Origin: Oscillospiraceae bacterium | Lineage (GTDB): Bacteria > Bacillota_A > Clostridia > Oscillospirales > Oscillospiraceae | Reading direction: 5' to 3' | NCBI GenBank assembly: GCA_024690695.1 | Contig: JAILOS010000088.1 | Span: 1-15,332, forward strand | DNA length: 15,332 nucleotides | Shown: piece by piece, positions 1 to 6,926 of the stretch | Layout: each line of letters starts with the position of its first letter | How positions within the stretch are numbered: the stretch's first letter is position 1 | Translations under genes and position numbers: made by a program | The notes under the pieces: model-generated | Told to the model about the DNA's origin: nothing | Database searches by the model: none | The model's input: only the letters and a program-made list of their open reading frames with translations

Positions 1-87
1 CTGCCCGCGGCGCTGCCGCCGGGCTCCCCGCTGCGCGAGCGCGTGCTGCGCATCGGCGGGCAGGATTATCTTGTTTTTCGTCTGTAG
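1..87 (+). CDS. C-terminal end of an unidentified protein (partial)
   Basis: An open frame runs from the first base to a TAG stop at 85-87 and gives 28 residues ending in VLRIGGQDYLVFRL. The codons are GC-rich at third positions, as in the neighbouring pdp, which supports coding. Too little is present to recognise a family. The promoter of pdp overlaps its last codons, so the gene lies directly upstream of pdp on the same strand and could share a transcript with it. Confidence 0.5.
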   Translation: MPAALPPGSPLRERVLRIGGQDYLVFRL

Positions 88-99
88 CTGCGCTATAAT
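71..99 (+). promoter_or_regulatory. Sigma-A promoter for pdp
   Basis: A perfect TATAAT -10 box lies at 94-99. It is preceded, with a 17-base spacer, by TTGTTT at 71-76, a weak -35 that keeps the TTG. The predicted start near 106 would leave a leader of about 36 bases before the pdp ATG. The -35 and most of the spacer lie inside the end of the upstream gene, which suggests that pdp can be transcribed on its own. Confidence 0.55.
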
Positions 100-141
100 G
101 GTTATATTAATCCCATTTTTACACAGAAAGAGGTTGATCGT

Positions 142-1446
142 ATGCAGATGACCGACTGGATCGCCAAAAAGAGAGACGGCGGCGCGCTGAGCACCGAAGA
201 GATCCGCGCGATCGTCAAGGGTTACACCGAGGGCAGCATCCCCGATTACCAGATGTCCGCGCTATGCATGGCCATTGTGTTTCAGGGCATGGACGACCGC
301 GAAACGCTCGATCTGACGATGGCGATGGTGGACTCCGGCGAGACGCTGGATCTGAGCCCGATCCGCGGCGTGAAGGCCGACAAGCACTCCACCGGCGGCG
401 TCGGCGACAAGACGAGCCTGATCCTCTGCCCGATGGTGGCGGCCTGCGGCGTGAAGATCGCCAAGATGTCCGGCCGCGGCCTGGGGCACACCGGCGGCAC
501 GATCGACAAGCTCGAGAGCTTCCGCGGCTTCGTCACCGGGATCTCCGAGCAGACCTTTTTTGACAACGTCAACCGCATCGGCATCGCGATCGCCGGCCAG
601 ACGGCCGACCTCGTGCCGGCGGACAAGAAGCTCTACGCGCTGCGCGACGTGACCGGCACGGTGCCCGCGATCCCGCTGATCGTCAGCTCCATCATGTCGA
701 AGAAGCTGGCCTCCGGCGCGGACGTGATCGTGCTGGACGTGAAATGCGGCAGCGGCGCCTTTATGAAAACGCCCGAGCAGGCGCGGGAGCTTGCCCGCGG
801 GCTGACGAGAGTGGGCCGCCTCGCGGGGCGGAAGGTCGCCGCCGTGATCACCGACATGGACGAGCCGCTCGGCTGCGCCGTGGGCAACGCGCTCGAGGTC
901 AGGGAGGCCATCTCGGTACTCCGCGGCGAAACGAAGGGCGAGCTGCTGGAGCTCTGCCTGACGCTGGGCAGCTGCATCCTCACCGAGGCGGGCTTCGCCG
1001 CGGACGACGCGGAGGCGAGAGCGCGCCTGCAGGCCGTCATCGACGACGGCAGCGCCCTGCACAAGCTCTACGAGCTGGTCGAGGGCCAGTTCGGCGAGGC
1101 GGCGGCCGTGTATGACGAGTCGCTGCTGCCGCTGGCGCCGGTGCGCCTCGAGGTTCCGAGCCGGGAGAGCGGCTTCGTCGCGCACATCCAGGCCGAGCAG
1201 GTGGGTCTCGTGTCGATGCACCTCGGCGGCGGGCGCGTCACGAAGGACAGCGTGATCGACCTCTCCGTCGGCGTCGTGCTGCACAAGAAGGTCGGCGACC
1301 GGGTCGAGCAGGGCGAAAGCCTCGGCACGATCCACGCCTCCGACGAGGCGAAGGCCCGCGAGGCGGCCGAGCTGCTGCGCGCCTGCTATACGTTCAGCGG
1401 CGAGCCCGTCGAGAAGCCCGCCTTCATCAAGGGCGTCGTGCGCTGA
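142..1446 (+). CDS. pdp: Pyrimidine-nucleoside phosphorylase
   Basis: This cytosolic salvage enzyme splits uridine, deoxyuridine and thymidine with phosphate into the base and (deoxy)ribose 1-phosphate. The 434-residue product has the usual length of Firmicute Pdp. It carries the family signature SGRGLGHTGGTIDKLES at residues 110-126, the phosphate-binding KHSTGG at 81-86, and the base-binding set R168, S183 and K187 (ALRDVTGTV and SSIMSKK). Lys108 precedes the signature (AKMSG). From memory of the structures, Pdp has Lys here and thymidine phosphorylase DeoA has Met, so the broad-specificity enzyme is favoured. The C-terminal alpha/beta domain is complete. The ATG at 142 is chosen because AAAGAGG at 127-133 lies 8 bases upstream; the ATG at 148 would be poorly spaced. 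It has its own promoter and a strong terminator, so it appears monocistronic or last in its operon. Confidence 0.95.
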   Translation: MQMTDWIAKKRDGGALSTEEIRAIVKGYTEGSIPDYQMSALCMAIVFQGMDDRETLDLTMAMVDSGETLDLSPIRGVKADKHSTGGVGDKTSLILCPMVAACGVKIAKMSGRGLGHTGGTIDKLESFRGFVTGISEQTFFDNVNRIGIAIAGQTADLVPADKKLYALRDVTGTVPAIPLIVSSIMSKKLASGADVIVLDVKCGSGAFMKTPEQARELARGLTRVGRLAGRKVAAVITDMDEPLGCAVGNALEVREAISVLRGETKGELLELCLTLGSCILTEAGFAADDAEARARLQAVIDDGSALHKLYELVEGQFGEAAAVYDESLLPLAPVRLEVPSRESGFVAHIQAEQVGLVSMHLGGGRVTKDSVIDLSVGVVLHKKVGDRVEQGESLGTIHASDEAKAREAAELLRACYTFSGEPVEKPAFIKGVVR

Positions 1447-1462
1447 AAAGCGCGAAGAACGG

Positions 1463-1510
1463 AAAAATCCCCGGGAAAACGGTCAAAAGGCCGCTCTCCC
1501 GGGGATTTTT
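1463..1510. terminator. Bidirectional intrinsic terminator between pdp and the ApbE-like gene
   Basis: A perfect 14-bp inverted repeat (AAAAATCCCCGGGA at 1463-1476 and its complement at 1497-1510) encloses an inner stem CGGTC/GGCCG (1480-1484 with 1489-1493) closed by an AAAA loop. The right arm ends in TTTTT followed by CTCTTTTG, giving a U-tract for + strand transcripts. The left arm gives UUUUU for minus strand transcripts. It lies between the two convergent stop codons and can serve both genes. Confidence 0.9.
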
Positions 1511-1568
1511 CTCTTTTGTCCGGCCCGTGCTCTGCCGCGTCCGCGCCGCCGCGCAGGCCTCCGATCGC

Positions 1569-2798
1569 TCACGCCGCCTGCTCGAGGCCGTATCCCTCCG
1601 CCAGCTTCTGCACGACGACGGCGGGGTCGCTGCAGCGGAGCGTCCGGTCCTCACAGAAGGCGCAGTACAGGTCCGCCCGGTCCGCGAGCGCCGTGTCAAA
1701 GGACGCCGTGACGAAGGCCCTCTCCGCCAGCAGCGCCAGCTCGCCGCAGCTGCGGGTATCAGACCAGAGCAGCAGATCGTCGATGGCCGTCCGGGGCAGG
1801 CCGTCCGCCGGGTCCAGGTAGATCGCCCGCGTCGCGCCGTCCGCGTATTCGTAATACAGGTCGTTGCGGGCGGGCTTCCTCGCGTAGCTGTGCAGCGAAA
1901 CGAAGCTGAGCGGACGGTCATAGCTCAGCTGCGCGATGAAATAGTCCCCGGAAAAAGCCCGGTCAAACACGTTCAGCAGGAGGGTTTCCTTTGTTTCGCA
2001 GAGATTGCGGCCAAAGCCGTCGTCCGACTGGATATAGCCGCGCGTAAAGCCCGCCCGGCGGACGGTCTCCGCCAGGTCGTCCAGAATGAAGGCGTTTTTC
2101 ATCCAGCCGAAATCCACGAAGGTCCCGATGTTGTTTTCCTGCGCAAGCTGCAGATACGCTTCGGAGATCCGCAGCACCGCCCGGTTTTCGCCCAGCAGCT
2201 CGACGTCGATCTGCGCCGGGTCTCCCGCGAAGGCCGCGAGCATCTCAAAGCGCCGCGCCAGCTCTTCGTTCCGGAGCGGATCGTACACCAGGGCCTCCTC
2301 GTCGGTCTCGCTGAAAAACAAAGGCATATATTCGCTGTAGAGCGGCGCCAGATAGACCGTTCGGCTGCCGCTGTCCCGGATCTCCTCCAGCGCGCGGTAC
2401 AGCTCCGGCTCCAGCAGGATCTCCCGGTTGGGCGAGGCGTTCAGCGTGTAAAGGTTTCCGACGTCGGGAAACGCCTCTTCGCTGTTGTACAGCTTTGCCT
2501 CGCGCTCGCAGGCGTCGGTGTAGAGCTCGTACAGCGCCCGGTACTCGGCGTTGCCGTTTTTGTCGTCCAGCAGGTATCGGAAGCTGAACTCCTCCGCGCA
2601 GCCGGGCGAGCCGACGCGGACCTCGATCTCGGTCCAGCCGCCCTGCTTCGTCAGCGCCATGTTGATGCCGCGGCCGAGGAAGAACATGCCGATGCCCAGA
2701 AAGAGCACCAGCAGGACGAGGTTCCTCCACTTTTTGTCCTCCCGCAGGACGATGGGCTCCGCCGGTTCCGACGCGAATGTTTTTTTGCTTTTTTTCAT
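1569..2798 (-). CDS. Membrane-anchored, degenerate ApbE-like (FMN transferase fold) protein
   Basis: The product has 409 residues: a short basic cytoplasmic start, one membrane helix at about 25-47 (LVLLVLFLGIGMFFLG), then an extracytoplasmic region. Several stretches follow the order of ApbE, the FAD:protein FMN transferase that flavinylates secreted proteins. LYTLNASPN (116-124) resembles its N-terminal NxxxTIN region. DFGWMKNAFILD (229-240) aligns without gaps to DLGxIAKGYAVD. RAIYLDPADGLPR (324-336) resembles the HIIDPxTGxP segment, and LALLAERAFVT (354-364) resembles LADALSTALFV. The Lys-Gly, His and Asp of those motifs are replaced, so transferase activity is doubtful. An in-frame GTG at 2831 lies inside the preceding terminator hairpin, so the ATG at 2798 is preferred, although its ribosome site is weak. 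No promoter is visible between it and oppF; read-through may express it. The fold assignment is from motif order only. Confidence 0.6.
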   Translation of the reverse strand: MKKSKKTFASEPAEPIVLREDKKWRNLVLLVLFLGIGMFFLGRGINMALTKQGGWTEIEVRVGSPGCAEEFSFRYLLDDKNGNAEYRALYELYTDACEREAKLYNSEEAFPDVGNLYTLNASPNREILLEPELYRALEEIRDSGSRTVYLAPLYSEYMPLFFSETDEEALVYDPLRNEELARRFEMLAAFAGDPAQIDVELLGENRAVLRISEAYLQLAQENNIGTFVDFGWMKNAFILDDLAETVRRAGFTRGYIQSDDGFGRNLCETKETLLLNVFDRAFSGDYFIAQLSYDRPLSFVSLHSYARKPARNDLYYEYADGATRAIYLDPADGLPRTAIDDLLLWSDTRSCGELALLAERAFVTASFDTALADRADLYCAFCEDRTLRCSDPAVVVQKLAEGYGLEQAA

Positions 2799-2809
2799 GT
2801 CAATAACCC

Positions 2810-2852
2810 AAACATAAAATGTACCGCGCACCGAGGATTCGGCGCGCGGTAC
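2810..2852 (-). terminator. Intrinsic terminator of the oligopeptide importer operon
   Basis: GTACCGCGC at 2821-2829 pairs with GCGCGGTAC at 2844-2852. The stem continues through CCGA/TCGG (2831-2834 with 2839-2842) around a 4-base loop, with one mismatch. On the minus strand the stem is followed by ATTTTATGTTT (2820-2810), a U-rich but interrupted tract. It begins 6 bases after the oppF stop. The broken U-tract suggests that some transcripts pass through into the downstream ApbE-like gene. Confidence 0.8.
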
Positions 2853-2858
2853 CCTTCG

Positions 2859-4166
2859 TCAGTGAGCTGCTATGAATAGTAGTATCAGGAAGATCAAGAC
2901 GATGGCGAACTTGACGGCCAGGCCGATCAGCGCGCCCTTCCGGCACATATTGGAATTGCGGATGTAGTTGAACTTCCGATAGATGACCGCGCCGATCAAA
3001 CCGAGGATGGAGAGGAAGAAGGACAGGATGCCGAACCAGAGGCTGCCGGTGTCGTGCAGCGGGCGGTTCAGAATGTAGTTGGAGCCGTGCAGCGCGCCGG
3101 ACTCCTCGATCTTCTGCTCGATCTTCTGCTCGTCGTCGGAGATTTCGACCGACTTCAGCGGGATATTCTTCTCGCGGATTTCCTTGTACTCCGCGATCTC
3201 CTTCTTGTTGCCGTAGACCCAGTGGCCGTGTCCGATGTCCACCAGCTCCGGCTTGTCCTCGGAGTAGTCGTGGATCGAGGGATCGTAGGTGTAGAGCACC
3301 TTGTGCTTTTCCAGCTTGGGGTCCGGGATCGGGATCGCCGAAATCAGCGAGTGCGTGTAGGGATGCAGCGGGTAATCGAAGAGCTCCTCCGTCTCCGCGA
3401 CCTCCACGATCGTGCCCTTGTAGATGACCGCGATACGGTCGGAGATAAAGTGGACGATCGACAGGTCGTGCGCGACGAACAGATAGGTCAGGCCGCGCTC
3501 GCGCTGGAACTTCTTCATCAGGTTCAGAACCTGCGCGCGGATGGACACGTCCAGGGCGGAGATGGGCTCGTCCGCGATGACCAGCTCCGGCTCCATGACC
3601 ATGGCGCGGGCCACGCCGATACGCTGGCGCTGGCCGCCGGAAAACTCGTGCGGATAGCGCGTCAGATGCTCGGGCAGCAGGCCGACTTCGCTGATCATCT
3701 TCTCGACCTTGGCTACGCGGTCCGCCTCGTTCTCATACAGGTGGAAGTTGTACAGGCCTTCGGAAATGATGTAGTCCACGGTGGCGCGCTCGTTGAGCGA
3801 GGCCGCCGGGTCCTGGAACACCATCTGGATGTTGCGGATCACTTCCCGGTCGAGGGAGCGGGGGATCTTGCCGGAAATGCGCACGCCCTTGTAGTCGATC
3901 TCGCCGGCGGCGCAGGGGTTCACGCGGATAACGGCTCTGCCGATGGTCGTTTTGCCGGAACCGGATTCGCCGACGAGGGAGAAGGTCTCTCCCTTGTAGA
4001 TGTTGAAGCTGGCGTTCTTGACGGCGCGGACGGCGTTCTCTCCCTTGCCGAACGTGATGTCCACGTTCTTGACCTCAAGAAGGATCTCCCGTCCGTTTTC
4101 GTCCAGCGGGCCGTGTTCCGGGAAATGCGACTGGGTCTGCGTCATCTTGTCATTTTTCTTACTCAT
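2859..4166 (-). CDS. oppF: Oligopeptide ABC importer ATPase, OppF/AmiF type, with C-terminal membrane tail
   Basis: This is the second ATPase of the importer, powering peptide uptake with OppD. Of 435 residues, Walker A GESGSGKT is at 66-73, the Q-loop at Q118 ([15 protein letters not shown]), the signature FSGGQRQR at 175-182, Walker B VIADEP at 196-201 and the switch His at 233. The region after [16 protein letters not shown], with [22 protein letters not shown] near 299-320, matches the end of Streptococcus AmiF, which is about 308 residues long. Here the frame continues for about 100 more residues: an acidic stretch (340-360), then two hydrophobic helices at about 376-396 and 411-432 separated by a basic loop. 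The start is the ATG at 4166, 10 bases after AAGGAGG; the ATG at 4175 overlaps that site. The gap to oppD is 15 bases. The cysteine cluster of many OppD/DppD C-termini is absent. Confidence 0.95.
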   Translation of the reverse strand: MSKKNDKMTQTQSHFPEHGPLDENGREILLEVKNVDITFGKGENAVRAVKNASFNIYKGETFSLVGESGSGKTTIGRAVIRVNPCAAGEIDYKGVRISGKIPRSLDREVIRNIQMVFQDPAASLNERATVDYIISEGLYNFHLYENEADRVAKVEKMISEVGLLPEHLTRYPHEFSGGQRQRIGVARAMVMEPELVIADEPISALDVSIRAQVLNLMKKFQRERGLTYLFVAHDLSIVHFISDRIAVIYKGTIVEVAETEELFDYPLHPYTHSLISAIPIPDPKLEKHKVLYTYDPSIHDYSEDKPELVDIGHGHWVYGNKKEIAEYKEIREKNIPLKSVEISDDEQKIEQKIEESGALHGSNYILNRPLHDTGSLWFGILSFFLSILGLIGAVIYRKFNYIRNSNMCRKGALIGLAVKFAIVLIFLILLFIAAH

Positions 4167-4181
4167 TTGACGCATCCCTCC

Positions 4182-5930
4182 TTAAATGTTGTAAGCCCGT
4201 TTCAGCTTGTTGTGGGAATCCTGGATGATCGCGGGCTTCTCGATCTTCGGCGCTCTGGGATCCAGCAGCCAGGTCTTGGCAAAGTGCGTCTCCGTGATCT
4301 GGAACATGGGCGGCTCTTCCAGCGTGTCGATCTTCATGCAGTAGGGGTTGCGCGGAGCAAAGGCGTCGCCGACGATCTTGTTGTAGAGGGACGGCGGCGT
4401 GCCCGTGATGGAGAACAGCTCCGTCTCGCGCTCAGCCAGCTGCGGAAGCGAGCTCAGCAGCGCCCAGGTGTAGGGATGTCTCGGATCGTAGAAGACCTCT
4501 TCCACGGTGCCCAGCTCGACGATCTGGCCGGCGTAGAGCACGGCCACGCGGTCCGCGATGTTGGCCACGACGCCGAGGTCGTGCGTGATGAACACGATGG
4601 TGTAATTGTAGTCGCGCTGCAGGTCCTTCAGCAGCTTCAGGATCTGCGCCTGGATCGTCACGTCCAGCGCGGTGGTGGGCTCGTCGCAGATCAGGATCTT
4701 CGGCTGGCAGCTCAGCGCGATCGCGATAACGATACGCTGGCGCATGCCGCCGGAGTACTGGAAGGGATAGTCGTCGAAGCGGTTCTCCGCGTTGGGGATG
4801 CCGACCTTGTACATCAGCTCCAGCGCGCGGGCGCGGGCCTCGATCTCCGTGCAGTCCTGATGCTTGAGGATGATCGACGTGATCTGCTTGCCGATCGTGA
4901 TGATCGGGTTGAGCGAGGTCATCGGGTCCTGGAACACGGTCGCGATGCGCTTGCCGCGGATCTGCGTCCAGTCCTTGGCGTTCTTGATCTTGGAGAGGTC
5001 GTTGACGCTCGTGCCGTAGTAAGCGTTTTCATCCTCGCGGTCGTAGAAGGTGTACAGCACCAGATCGCCGAAGACGCTGAGACGGGTGTCGCGGTCGTTC
5101 AGATCGACGCCGAGACGCATCGCCTCTGCCGCGGCCTTTCTGAGCTGGCGAAGAGTCTTCGCCCGGCGGATCGGATTGTAGCGCGCGACGGACAGATAGA
5201 GCTCCTTGGCCAGCAGGCGGTTGAGCTCCTTCGCCTGGTCGGCGGCGGGCTTGGCGATCTCCTCGTGGTAGGTCTTCTCCAGCGCGGCCATGCGGCTCTT
5301 GTAGGATTCGAGATATTCGGCGTCCTGACTCACGCTTCCCTTGCGGGCCTTGATCAGGGCGGCCTTCTCGGCCTCCTTGGCCTTGATGGCGCTCTCGAGG
5401 TTCTTGATCTCTTCCTCGGCCTGGCGGATCTTGTCTCTCTCGCGCTTGGGATCGAGCGTCTGCTTGTAGTTGCCCTTCTCGGTCTTCTGGAAGACCAGGC
5501 TGTGGAGCTCCTTGGCAAAGCGCTCGTCTTCCTCGTCGCTGAGCGTCTCGCGGGTCTTCTTTTCCTTCTGAAGATTCAGGATCTTCTTGTAGGTTTCCGC
5601 GCCGGCTTCGAGCCTGGCGCTGTGATCAAGGGACCTGGTCAGCTGCTCGATGATCTGGCTGGAGACGGTGTTGCGGGCGGCTTTAACCGTGGCCAGCTCT
5701 TCGTCGTTGTAGAAGATCGAGCCCTGGTCGATGAAGCCGTTCTGATCCAGCATGCCGGCGAAGGTCTTCGTAAAGACGGATTTGCCGGAGCCGGACTCGC
5801 CCACGATGGCGATGGATTCGTTTTCGTAGATGTCCAGAGAAATGCCGCGAATGGCGGTGAGGATACGGCCGCGGACGCGGAACTTGACGTTCAGGTTGCG
5901 GACGGACAGCAGGACTTTTTTATTTTCCAT
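4182..5930 (-). CDS. oppD: Oligopeptide ABC importer ATPase, OppD/AmiE type, with about 227-residue insertion
   Basis: This is the first ATPase of the importer. The 582 residues contain Walker A GESGSGKS (44-51), Q-loop [11 protein letters not shown] (333-342, Q334), signature YSGGMRQR (392-399), Walker B ILICDEP (412-418), switch His450, and the OppD/AmiE C-terminal region ([16 protein letters not shown], then GTPPSLYNK). The tail [20 protein letters not shown] is characteristic of AmiE, which is about 355 residues long. The excess lies between [11 protein letters not shown] (70-80) and [12 protein letters not shown] (319-330), which are nearly adjacent in AmiE. The insert (about 82-315) is charged and helical, with a probable coiled coil at 165-195, then [24 protein letters not shown]. 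All ATPase motifs are intact. The ATG at 5930 follows GAGGAGG with 8-base spacing, and this site overlaps the oppC stop. Only one Cys remains where the [4Fe-4S] motif of some relatives would be, as in AmiE. Confidence 0.95.
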   Translation of the reverse strand: MENKKVLLSVRNLNVKFRVRGRILTAIRGISLDIYENESIAIVGESGSGKSVFTKTFAGMLDQNGFIDQGSIFYNDEELATVKAARNTVSSQIIEQLTRSLDHSARLEAGAETYKKILNLQKEKKTRETLSDEEDERFAKELHSLVFQKTEKGNYKQTLDPKRERDKIRQAEEEIKNLESAIKAKEAEKAALIKARKGSVSQDAEYLESYKSRMAALEKTYHEEIAKPAADQAKELNRLLAKELYLSVARYNPIRRAKTLRQLRKAAAEAMRLGVDLNDRDTRLSVFGDLVLYTFYDREDENAYYGTSVNDLSKIKNAKDWTQIRGKRIATVFQDPMTSLNPIITIGKQITSIILKHQDCTEIEARARALELMYKVGIPNAENRFDDYPFQYSGGMRQRIVIAIALSCQPKILICDEPTTALDVTIQAQILKLLKDLQRDYNYTIVFITHDLGVVANIADRVAVLYAGQIVELGTVEEVFYDPRHPYTWALLSSLPQLAERETELFSITGTPPSLYNKIVGDAFAPRNPYCMKIDTLEEPPMFQITETHFAKTWLLDPRAPKIEKPAIIQDSHNKLKRAYNI

Positions 5931-5943
5931 CTTGCGTCCCTCC

Positions 5944-6921
5944 TCACATATGCGTCCGCGGGTCGGACGCGTCGCCGAGATTCTGGCCGGCCACGTAGAG
6001 GACGATGGTCACGATCGCGGAGACGATGACCGGGCTCCAGAACTCGAAGCCCCAGCCCGGGGTCTGCATCGCGCTCTGCGCCGCGCCGATCAGACGGCCC
6101 AGCGACATGTCGGAGATGCCCATGCCGATGAAGGCCAGGAACACCTCGTAGGACACGTAGGACGGGACCTCGATGGCGATCTGCGTCACGATCAGGGAGG
6201 TCATGAACGGCAGAATGTTCTTCGTGGCGATGCGCGTGATGGGCGTGCCCAGGCAGCGGGAGGCCAGATTGTATTCGCGGTCGCGGATGATGATGACCTG
6301 CGTGCGGAAGAAGAAGGCGATAAACAGCCAGCCGGTCACCGTCAGGGCGAAGACCATGGTCCAGAAGCTGGGCTTGAACACAAGCACCAGCACGGCGATC
6401 AGCAGCGTGTAGGGGACGTTGCCGATCGTGTTGACGACCTCGATCATAATGATGTCCAGCTTCTTGGAGAAGCCCCACACCGCGCCGAGCAGCACGCCGA
6501 TGACCATGTTGATGGCCGCGCAGATGAAGGCCAGTGACAGGGAGATGCGCGCACCGTTCCAGACCGCGTCGAAGGTGGGCTCGCCGGAGGCGCCGGTGCC
6601 CAGAATGTAGTGGATGGATGGGCCGTATTTTTCAAACGCGGCCTTCGGCAGCAGATGCTTGGCCCCGCCGTCCATCAGGTTGGCAAAGGGATCGTAGTCG
6701 ATGAACATCGGGTAGATGAAGGCGAGAGCGAATACGACGGCCAGAACGCAGAGGATCGCAATGTTGATTTTCTTCTTGAAAAACACGCGGAAAACGCTGC
6801 GCCAGTAGGAGTAGCGCGGAGCCGTAATCTTCTCGGACTCCAGCACGTTGTGGTCCACATGGGAGAACAGCTCCTCATCGGTGAGGCCGTATTTCTCAAA
6901 CAAAGACTGTTCCTGATTCAC
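5944..6921 (-). CDS. oppC: Oligopeptide ABC importer permease, OppC/AmiD type
   Basis: This is one of the two membrane subunits forming the peptide channel. The 325 residues begin with the OppC N-terminal domain (APRYSYWRSVFRVFFKKK, then a first helix at about 52-73), followed by an outward segment with LGTGASGEPTFDAVWNGAR near 108-124 and further helices from about 125 to 311. The coupling-helix (EAA) loop is REYNLASRCLGTPITRIATK at about 215-234. The end AGQNLGDASDPRTH is nearly that of Streptococcus AmiD, and the length is typical. The GTG at 6921 is chosen because GAGGTG at 6933-6928 sits 6 bases upstream. A GTG at 6930 also starts the frame but has no properly spaced ribosome site. The gene follows the oppB stop by 5 bases, so the two are probably translationally coupled. 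Confidence 0.93.
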   Translation of the reverse strand: MNQEQSLFEKYGLTDEELFSHVDHNVLESEKITAPRYSYWRSVFRVFFKKKINIAILCVLAVVFALAFIYPMFIDYDPFANLMDGGAKHLLPKAAFEKYGPSIHYILGTGASGEPTFDAVWNGARISLSLAFICAAINMVIGVLLGAVWGFSKKLDIIMIEVVNTIGNVPYTLLIAVLVLVFKPSFWTMVFALTVTGWLFIAFFFRTQVIIIRDREYNLASRCLGTPITRIATKNILPFMTSLIVTQIAIEVPSYVSYEVFLAFIGMGISDMSLGRLIGAAQSAMQTPGWGFEFWSPVIVSAIVTIVLYVAGQNLGDASDPRTHM

Positions 6922-6926
6922 TCTGC

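Noticed and set aside
2799..2831. N-terminal extension of the ApbE-like gene from the GTG at 2831
   Set aside because: The extra 11 codons lie in the terminator hairpin and its U-tract, and the sequence MKKSKK before the membrane helix is a more natural start.
4980..5687. Intein in the OppD ATPase
   Set aside because: The insertion lacks a Cys/Ser start, a terminal His-Asn and endonuclease blocks. It is a charged helical segment between strands rather than at a catalytic motif.
3054..6029. A 991-codon open frame on the + strand opposite oppF and oppD
   Set aside because: It is antisense to two certain ATPase genes, has low-complexity Asp/Val/Leu/Gly/Arg-rich content and no domain, and arises from GC-biased codons read backwards.
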